Shown piece after piece: positions 7,898 to 12,933 of a stretch of DNA of 12,933 nt. The stretch spans positions 1 to 12,933 of the forward strand of contig JAQBGV010000112.1 of assembly GCA_032128395.1 (NCBI GenBank), read 5' to 3'. Position numbers and translations under genes: made by a program. The notes beneath the pieces were generated by a model that had not been told where the DNA came from, did not search any database, and saw only the letters and a list, made by a program, of their open reading frames with translations. Origin of the DNA: JAQBGV01 sp032128395. Its GTDB lineage: Bacteria; Planctomycetota; UBA8108; UBA1146. Within the stretch, counting starts at the first letter, position 1, and every line of letters starts with the position of its first letter.

Positions 7898-9244
7898 GTG
7901 ACCGTGGCCCGGCAGATTCAGCGCGCCGCTCGTTCCCTCGAATCGGCCGTGCCGTTGATTCTCGATCAGGGAATCGATCGGACCGAGGCGATGGTCCGCG
8001 CGGCGATCGAGAGAGGCTACTTCACTCCCGAGGAGGACGAGAGCCTGCGCCTCGCCTTTCACGAATACCTCACGGCGCGCGCCGTGATCCGAAGCACTAT
8101 CGAAGAGTTGCGTCCCTGGATCGTCCGCCGCGACGTCCTCACCACGGAACTTCAGCTGCGAGCATTCGCTGTGGCCTACGCGGCCGCGACAGTCCTGGTT
8201 CGAGCCGGACACGCCATCGTCACCCGCCTCGCCGACCATCCCGTCACCCGACGAAAACTCGACGAGCCGGATCACGAGCGCGGCATCCCTCGGAAGCAAT
8301 TCACCCGGGTGTACCGGTCCCTGACCAGTCATCGGAACGCCTGGTCGTTGCGCTGGGCTCGGCAGTTCGCTCGCGATCATCGCTCGGAGCTGGCAGCCCT
8401 TCGCGGCGACCCCGTGTACGCCCCCATGGTCGATATCATCGAAGCCTCGGAATCGGCGCTCGACATCTCCTTGGCTCGCTACCTGAAGGGCCGACTGCGG
8501 TTCACTGGTTACCGTTGGCGCCGACGCCAAAAGGCCGCGTTCCGAACGGCCATGTTCGGGCTCTTCGAAGGATCGGGCCGCATCCTCTCCAACCTACGCC
8601 TCCCCGGGTATCGGAAACGGGTCAACGCCACCGTCGTCGGTAGGTTGGCGCAGATCCTCGAGCCTGGAGACGTGTTGGTGACGCGGCATCACGACGCTGC
8701 GAGCAACTTCTTCCTCCCGGGATACTGGCCCCATGCCGCTCTCCATATCGGGACAGAGGAGCAGAGAATTGCACTGGGAATTGAAGTCAACGAAGCGCAC
8801 GCGCGCAGTTGGACCGGAGCCATTCGCATCCTCGAGGCTCGCCGTGACGGGGTGCTCTACCGCCTTCTCGAAGACACGTTGTCGGTGGATGCGGTGGTGG
8901 TGATCCGGCCGATCCTCTCCGCGGAAGAGCTCCGATGCGCGCTGGAGCGGGCCATCGTCCACGAGGGAAAGCTGTTCGACTTCGCTTTCGACTTTTTCCG
9001 GGCCGATCGGGTTGTCTGCACCGAGGTGGTGTATCGCGCGTTCGACGGCATCGGCGACATTCGGTTCCAGCTACAAGAACGGGCGGGGCGATTCACTCTT
9101 TCCGCAGAGGACCTGCTCGACTGCGCCCTCGATGGGCGCGGCTTCCGTCCGATCGCCCTCTTCGGAACCCCGGAGACTCGTCGGAGAGTCGTGTATGAGG
9201 ACGCGGTTCGCGAACCCTTGATCAAGAGCTACCGGAACCGGTGA
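7898..9244 (+). CDS. YiiX/YebB-like permuted NlpC/P60 cysteine hydrolase with long N-terminal region
   Basis: The C-terminal half (residues about 250-425 of 448) looks like the circularly permuted papain fold of YiiX/YebB-type (C92) NlpC/P60 relatives. It has GDVLVTR at 257-263, the probable catalytic His279 in WPHAALHIG, and probable nucleophile Cys374 in RVVCTEVVYRAF. His before Cys is the order expected of the permuted family. These enzymes and their LRAT-like relatives cleave or transfer amide or ester bonds, often on lipids. Substrate here is unknown. Residues 1-245 are mostly helical and Arg-rich with no recognised domain, and residues about 80-105 (LQLRAFAVAYAAATVLVRAG) may be membrane-associated. 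No cleavable signal peptide is seen. The GTG start is backed by GGGGGGAA 7 bases upstream. The gene overlaps the convergent acyltransferase gene by 23 bases. Confidence 0.8.
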   Translation: MTVARQIQRAARSLESAVPLILDQGIDRTEAMVRAAIERGYFTPEEDESLRLAFHEYLTARAVIRSTIEELRPWIVRRDVLTTELQLRAFAVAYAAATVLVRAGHAIVTRLADHPVTRRKLDEPDHERGIPRKQFTRVYRSLTSHRNAWSLRWARQFARDHRSELAALRGDPVYAPMVDIIEASESALDISLARYLKGRLRFTGYRWRRRQKAAFRTAMFGLFEGSGRILSNLRLPGYRKRVNATVVGRLAQILEPGDVLVTRHHDAASNFFLPGYWPHAALHIGTEEQRIALGIEVNEAHARSWTGAIRILEARRDGVLYRLLEDTLSVDAVVVIRPILSAEELRCALERAIVHEGKLFDFAFDFFRADRVVCTEVVYRAFDGIGDIRFQLQERAGRFTLSAEDLLDCALDGRGFRPIALFGTPETRRRVVYEDAVREPLIKSYRNR

Positions 9245-10466
9245 TCGCTGCGGGGTCACAGTACATCGGGGACTCCTCGGCCAGTCGGGAGAGCATTCCC
9301 GTCAGCTGACGATCGATCTCGATAAGGAGTGGATCTTCCCCGTCCTTCCGGGAGGCCATCGTTGCCATGTCGATCGGTTCTCCCACCAGTACGACAGCGG
9401 TGGTCGGTCGATGGGGAGGTTCCTTCCCCGTCACGTTCTCGAAGAACTTGTGGACCGTCTCCAGCATGCGATCGACTGTGGGCTTCGACCGGATGTACTG
9501 GGAGGGGTACAGGCCGAGCCGTTGCGCCAGATGGACATCCTCGAGTTGACGCCACCGCTCGGCTCGCACGTCATCTGCGAGGTTTCCGCGAATCATCTCA
9601 GGCAAGATCGCTCTGCGGAGTTCCTTGACCCGATTCGCGACGCTCGTCTCCGCGGGAGCAGCGAGCCACTTCTTCTCGATCGGACCGAGGAGATGGTCGA
9701 TCAGCCGCCCGAGGCGTACGGCGAGTTCGCCGCCCTGTTGCTCGCCCAAGAGCTCCCGCTCCTTCGAAGCCAGCAACAACTCACCCACACCGTAGATCCG
9801 ATCCAGGAGGTCGCGCCCCGGCTGTGCCGGCCAGCCCTGCTGTCTCTCGATCTCGCGGAGCATCGACTCGAGCTCCGAGCGGAGTTCTCCCCGGAACAGG
9901 TACTTGATCGCAACCGGAACCACGAAGAGCTTTCGATTCGCGACGGTCGATTCAGACTGATTCCTCGCGGCTGCGCGAGCGATCAGAGAGACGCCCGGCA
10001 GCAATGCGTTCAGTCGATCGTTGCTCTGGCTCAGGTAGCCCTCGGGGAAGATGACGAGCGGTCGGCGCGCCTCGGTGAGAATGTCGATGGCCATTTTCAC
10101 AGCCGGGCGATCGACTCCCTCGCGGTAGACGCTGAACGCCCCTGCTCGACGAAGGACCCAGGCCAGGAGCTTCCCTCGGAAGAACAGGTGGGAGCTTGCC
10201 ATGATGTAGATGTGCTGAGAGATCTCTTTCGCGAGGATTTGCATGACCACGGGATCCGCGAGACGGCAGTGGTTCGGCGTCAGGAGGATGGAGTGACCCT
10301 TCCGGCGGAGAGATCGGAGCCGGTCGATGTTACGGAACTCTACCCGCGTGATCCCGAAAGCGCGTCGCACGAAGAGCCTCAGAAACAACCTGAAGAACGA
10401 CGGCCATAGGTTCCCGGTGTGGGGTGGGACGAACTCGTAGGCGCGATCAGTGACGATCGGCTGCAT
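9222..10466 (-). CDS. PlsC-type lysophospholipid acyltransferase with C-terminal extension
   Basis: The protein is predicted to transfer an acyl group onto a lysophospholipid (such as 1-acyl-glycerol-3-phosphate) at the inner face of the membrane. The NHx4D motif is at residues 65-71 (NHCRLAD; catalytic His66 and Asp71), motif II-like GAFSVYREG is near 109-117, FPEG is at 140-143, and VVPVAIKY is at 182-189. The basic and aromatic N-terminus (FFRLFLRLFVRRAFG, 24-38) may dock it to the membrane. At 414 residues it is longer than typical PlsC (about 240). Residues about 195-414 are helical and charged, with no domain I recognise. The start at ATG 10466 is backed by a GAGG immediately upstream and an AAGAAGG further up, neither ideally spaced. 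The exact substrate cannot be assigned, so no gene symbol is given. Confidence 0.85.
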   Translation of the reverse strand: MQPIVTDRAYEFVPPHTGNLWPSFFRLFLRLFVRRAFGITRVEFRNIDRLRSLRRKGHSILLTPNHCRLADPVVMQILAKEISQHIYIMASSHLFFRGKLLAWVLRRAGAFSVYREGVDRPAVKMAIDILTEARRPLVIFPEGYLSQSNDRLNALLPGVSLIARAAARNQSESTVANRKLFVVPVAIKYLFRGELRSELESMLREIERQQGWPAQPGRDLLDRIYGVGELLLASKERELLGEQQGGELAVRLGRLIDHLLGPIEKKWLAAPAETSVANRVKELRRAILPEMIRGNLADDVRAERWRQLEDVHLAQRLGLYPSQYIRSKPTVDRMLETVHKFFENVTGKEPPHRPTTAVVLVGEPIDMATMASRKDGEDPLLIEIDRQLTGMLSRLAEESPMYCDPAAITGSGSS

Positions 10467-10655
10467 CCTCGACCGAACCTTCTTCTATCGCTTCACGAAC
10501 GACGAGCCCACGAGGCCACGTCGAGACGGGGGAGTGTACATCCGGCCTTCATAGTGCGCAGGCGCTGGGTCCACATGGTATGAGACCTTTCGTCGCACGG
10601 GCCATCATCTCCCCGTGTGGACCTCGACGGGCGGATGGCGGGGCCGCGTCGAGTC

Positions 10656-10674
10656 CGCGCGCACGCGCGCACGC
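10656..10674. repeat. Alternating purine-pyrimidine tract
   Basis: Nineteen bases strictly alternate pyrimidine and purine, including two tandem copies of GCGCGCAC (10657-10664, 10665-10672). Such tracts can adopt Z-DNA under negative supercoiling. It lies between divergent promoters, where supercoiling is expected. No function is shown, and high GC makes such runs fairly likely. Confidence 0.35.
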
Positions 10675-10738
10675 TAGCGTCATGTCCGGGAATCTTCGCG
10701 ATAGGTGGCCCGCGGTGCGGCAGAAGCTCGCGCTACGA

Positions 10739-10766
10739 TTGACATAGCCTCTTCACTGCCGATGCT
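10739..10766 (+). promoter_or_regulatory. Candidate sigma70-type promoter for the VOC gene
   Basis: A perfect TTGACA -35 at 10739-10744 is followed after 16 bases by GATGCT at 10761-10766, which matches 3 of 6 positions of the -10 consensus. Transcription would begin near 10773, about 35 bases before the ATG at 10808. The -35 is striking in DNA this GC-rich, but the -10 is poor. Confidence 0.4.
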
Positions 10767-10807
10767 GGTCTGCTTGCGAGGGGCACGGCCATCGGAGGGA
10801 TGCACCC

Positions 10808-11200
10808 ATGAACCCGCCCACCGTCCGGCTCGAGGGGATCGACCATGTGGCGCTCGCCGTGCGCGATGTGTCCGAGTCCTCCCGTTGGTACCAGAAGGTC
10901 CTCGGTCTCGAACCCCGCCACGCCGGAGTCTGGAATGGCGTCCCGACGATGCTCGGGGTGGGCACCACGATGCTCGCGCTCTTCCCGGTATCCGGCGCGC
11001 CCCGCCCTGCGCCGGGGAGCGACACCCTGATCATGCGCCACCTCGCCTTCCGCACCGACCGGGATGGCTTCGTCCAGGCAAAGGGGGCGCTGCTCGCTCG
11101 GGAGATCCCGTTCCATTTCGAGGATCACGAGATCTCTCATTCGATCTACTTCGAGGATCCGGACGGGCACCGGCTGGAGATCACGACCTACGAGGTCTGA
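10808..11200 (+). CDS. Single-module VOC family protein (glyoxalase/dioxygenase fold)
   Basis: This 130-residue protein contains the two beta-alpha-beta-beta-beta units of one vicinal-oxygen-chelate module. It begins IDHVALAVRDVSESSRWYQK and closes with YFEDPDGHRLEITTYEV. Candidate metal ligands are His13 in IDHVAL, His78 in MRHLAF and Glu124 in HRLEI. That is the 2-His-1-carboxylate pattern of VOC oxygenases. The fourth ligand expected for glyoxalase I, near the end of the first unit, is hydrophobic here (TTMLALFP). The substrate could be a catechol-like compound, an epoxide or a methylglyoxal adduct, and cannot be named. The protein is cytoplasmic with no signal peptide. A GGAGGG site sits 8 bases before the ATG. 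The gene stands alone: the acyltransferase upstream is divergent and the gene downstream is convergent. Confidence 0.85.
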   Translation: MNPPTVRLEGIDHVALAVRDVSESSRWYQKVLGLEPRHAGVWNGVPTMLGVGTTMLALFPVSGAPRPAPGSDTLIMRHLAFRTDRDGFVQAKGALLAREIPFHFEDHEISHSIYFEDPDGHRLEITTYEV

Positions 11201-11405
11201 AGAACGCCGCAAGACGGGCTCTGGAGCTGCCGTGGGGGCCCCTCCGTACCACCCGCCCTCGGCTACGGCCCAAGGCAGGCGGGGCGGCGACCGACGCCGA
11301 GGAGCGACCACTCTGGGGTTGACTGGATCGATGCGAAAACGACTCCATTCGACGAATGCCGTCACCTTCGGGGCCAATGCGATCAACATGAACTACAGGA
11401 GAGGT

Positions 11406-11444
11406 AAAAAATAGGCGCCGGGGGGCTTCTTGCCCCCCGGCGCC
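11406..11444 (-). terminator. Strong intrinsic terminator of the right-hand secreted-protein gene
   Basis: A perfect 13-base stem (11414-11426 with 11432-11444) surrounds a 5-base loop. Read on the minus strand the stem is followed by TATTTTTTACC, a clear U-tract. It begins 24 bases after the stop codon of the gene at 11468. The plus strand has no T-run after the stem, so termination is directional, although the hairpin could also protect the 3' end of the convergent VOC transcript. Confidence 0.9.
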
Positions 11445-11467
11445 CGACGCTGCATCCGCATCCACCC

Positions 11468-12933
11468 CTATGGGCAGAACGGGTAACTCGCACAGTCGAA
11501 CGCATCACCCAGCGTCGGGTCCAACCCACAGCTGGGATACGGGGCGGCGATGGGCGGAGTCCCACCGACCGGGAACAGCGTCGAGAGGATCGTGACGGCG
11601 TCCGCGATGTCCAACAGCCCATCGTCGTTCGCATCCGCGGTGTCGGCGCACTGCAGCGGCACTCCGACCGGCGGGAACAGCAGAGTGAAGACGTTGATCG
11701 CATCCGCGATGTCGACCATTCCATCGGTGTTGGTGTCGCCACGGACGAACAGGGTTCCGCACGCCGGGTCACCGGTGCAGTCGCTGTCGTCACAATCGGT
11801 GTCGCCGTCGAGGTCATCGTCCACGCCGTTGTCGCAGGAGACTTCGGTGCTGGGCAGAATCCCATCGAGGAGACTGATCACGAAATGCATGTTCGGGAAT
11901 CCGATCACCGCGGCGTTGAGCGGTTCGGGGAGCCCACACGGCGCGGCCATCAGATAGCTGGGTCCAGATTGCCCGGCGGCATTCGAACCGATGAAGAAGG
12001 AGTGACCGGCCGCCTGTCCGCTGGGCGTGAAGATCTCGACCACCAGAGTCGTGCCTGCCGCGACCGCGAGGGGGGGGCTGATCGGCGCGCAGTAGAGCGC
12101 CAACGCGGCGTCCGCGACCGCGAGCGAGGTCTCGGCCAGCAGCACGTTATCCGCCATCGGGCTCGGGTTCCCTGGAGTGGAGTCTGCGTAGAGGCGCACG
12201 ATGACCGGCTGCGCACCGAAGTGAGCGGCGGCTTGCGCCGACTCGATCCCGAACTCGACTCCGCTGACCTCGAGATCCAGGACGACGGGGTCGAAGGAGC
12301 GAATGTAGGAGTTGTCGGTATGAAGGCCTCCGCCACTGCAGCTGACCGAACCGGCAGTGATGGTCACCGGATCCGTCGACTGGGTGAGGGTGCCGAGCGA
12401 AGTCGGGCAGGCCGCCGGTGCACAGGACGGATCCCCGGTGCACGACAGGTCGAAGCAATCGACCGCACCATCGCCATCGTCGTCGATGCCATTGGCGCAG
12501 TCCTCACAGTCTTCATCGACACAGTCGAAGTCTGCGCAATCGGTCGCCCCGTCGCCGTCGTTGTCGATCCCGTCGGAGCACTCCGGTCCCTCCTCCAGGC
12601 AGGCAGGATCGGCCGCGCAGTTGGAGTCTGCGCAGTCGATGTCGCCGTCGAGGTCATCATCGATGCCATTGGTGCAATCCGACTCGGGGGGCAACGTGAC
12701 TACGAAGTCGACCGCAAAGGTGAGGGAACCAAACTCGGCAGCACTCCAGCCCCCGACCCGGAGGTAGTATTCCGTGCCAGCGGTCACGAAAACGGTCATC
12801 AGGGAATCGAAGCCCTGGCAACCAGCCGCGGTTCCGGAGTCGCCGTCGCAACCGATCTGGGTGAGGGCGCCGAGACCGCCATCGTACAGGACCAGGTCGG
12901 TGTCGAACCCACCCGGATCGCAGGTGTCGACGG
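11468..12933 (-). CDS. Large secreted calcium-binding repeat protein, N-terminus cut by window edge
   Basis: The frame is open to the right edge, so the internal ATG at 12799 is not the true start. About 488 residues are visible. From the edge to about 12690 lies a PPC-like beta domain (FDTDLVLYDG, EYYLRVGG). Next come three Cys/Asp units (12679-12424) of the CTNGIDDDLDGDIDCADSNC type, then a beta-rich domain (about 12409-11861) with the signature FFIGSNAAGQSGPSYL and IGFPNMHFVI. That last pattern resembles a domain I recall from large bacterial exported proteins, but I cannot name it. A fourth Cys/Asp unit (11836-11759) follows, then a C-terminal dockerin/EF-hand-like pair (about 11749-11567) with a Pro/Cys tail ending YPFCP. 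Export is inferred from the domain types, since the signal peptide would lie outside the window. The C-terminal pair is probably a sorting or Ca-binding module. A strong terminator lies just downstream. Confidence 0.85.
   Translation of the reverse strand, partial: VDTCDPGGFDTDLVLYDGGLGALTQIGCDGDSGTAAGCQGFDSLMTVFVTAGTEYYLRVGGWSAAEFGSLTFAVDFVVTLPPESDCTNGIDDDLDGDIDCADSNCAADPACLEEGPECSDGIDNDGDGATDCADFDCVDEDCEDCANGIDDDGDGAVDCFDLSCTGDPSCAPAACPTSLGTLTQSTDPVTITAGSVSCSGGGLHTDNSYIRSFDPVVLDLEVSGVEFGIESAQAAAHFGAQPVIVRLYADSTPGNPSPMADNVLLAETSLAVADAALALYCAPISPPLAVAAGTTLVVEIFTPSGQAAGHSFFIGSNAAGQSGPSYLMAAPCGLPEPLNAAVIGFPNMHFVISLLDGILPSTEVSCDNGVDDDLDGDTDCDDSDCTGDPACGTLFVRGDTNTDGMVDIADAINVFTLLFPPVGVPLQCADTADANDDGLLDIADAVTILSTLFPVGGTPPIAAPYPSCGLDPTLGDAFDCASYPFCP

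Larger units (their letters stand above)
10467..10807. other. Divergent intergenic region between the acyltransferase and VOC genes
   Basis: This 341-base region has no gene. It holds an 8-bp inverted repeat (GGTCCACA at 10568-10575, TGTGGACC at 10616-10623) enclosing a CACGGG (10596-10601) / CCCGTG (10612-10617) pair that overlaps its right arm, so the two stems compete. It also holds a 19-base alternating purine-pyrimidine run at 10656-10674, and a plausible plus-strand promoter at 10739-10766. A TATGAA hexamer on the minus strand (10548-10553) could be a -10 for the acyltransferase gene, but it lacks a matching -35. Confidence 0.5.

Noticed and set aside
7265..7901. Plus-strand frames of 209 and 190 codons overlapping the small minus-strand gene
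   Set aside because: They are Arg/Ser-rich shadows. The minus-strand frame has the better ribosome binding site and a protein-like composition.
11331..11414. Tiny plus-strand frame of 27 codons (MRKRLHSTNAVTFGANAINM...) just before the terminator
   Set aside because: It has no convincing ribosome binding site, and its stop codon overlaps the terminator stem of the opposite strand. The base composition is less GC-rich than its surroundings, so it may be worth a ribosome-profiling check, but it cannot be supported as a gene.

Overview
This is a GC-rich bacterial window. The best guess for its origin is an uncultured Planctomycetota or a similar large-genome lineage with many secreted repeat proteins. 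The main clue is a paired dockerin/EF-hand-like module (FVRGDANSDGAVDIGDAI type) that occurs in two unrelated proteins here. MopE-type Asp/Cys repeats and CNGIDDDxDG repeats, typical of Planctomycetota and Myxococcota exported proteins, point the same way. Shine-Dalgarno sites are clear, and two genes use GTG starts. There is no rRNA or tRNA, and I see no transposase, integrase or CRISPR array. The taxonomic call is inference.

Layout. Positions 1-767 hold no convincing gene. They contain a hairpin terminator (211-238) that probably closes a gene to the left, then a long gene-free leader with small inverted repeats. Positions 768-7238 (+) encode a giant exported RHS/YD-repeat protein of 2156 residues. 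It carries a signal peptide, a dockerin-like pair and 3.5 MopE-like repeats of 69 residues in front of the RHS shell. After a degenerate RHS core it ends in an Asp-rich tail rather than a recognisable toxin. Positions 7448-7735 (-) encode a small uncharacterised protein. Positions 7898-9244 (+) encode a YiiX/YebB-like permuted NlpC/P60 cysteine hydrolase. It converges, with a 23-base overlap, on a PlsC-type lysophospholipid acyltransferase at 9222-10466 (-). After a 341-base divergent intergenic region comes a one-module VOC (glyoxalase/dioxygenase-fold) protein at 10808-11200 (+). The right end (11468-12933, -) is the 3' part of a second large secreted protein. It has a PPC-like domain, Cys/Asp repeats, a beta-rich domain and a C-terminal dockerin-like pair, and it is closed by a strong intrinsic terminator at 11406-11444.

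How the genes may relate. Two themes stand out. First, the two large exported proteins share the same dockerin-like pair and similar Asp-rich modules (N-terminal in one, C-terminal in the other), so they are probably calcium-dependent surface or extracellular proteins. Second, the NlpC/P60-like hydrolase and the acyltransferase may both act on envelope lipids, though they are convergent and so not an operon. No known defence, secretion or biosynthetic system can be assembled from this window. The most unusual object is the RHS chimera with its non-toxin C-terminus.
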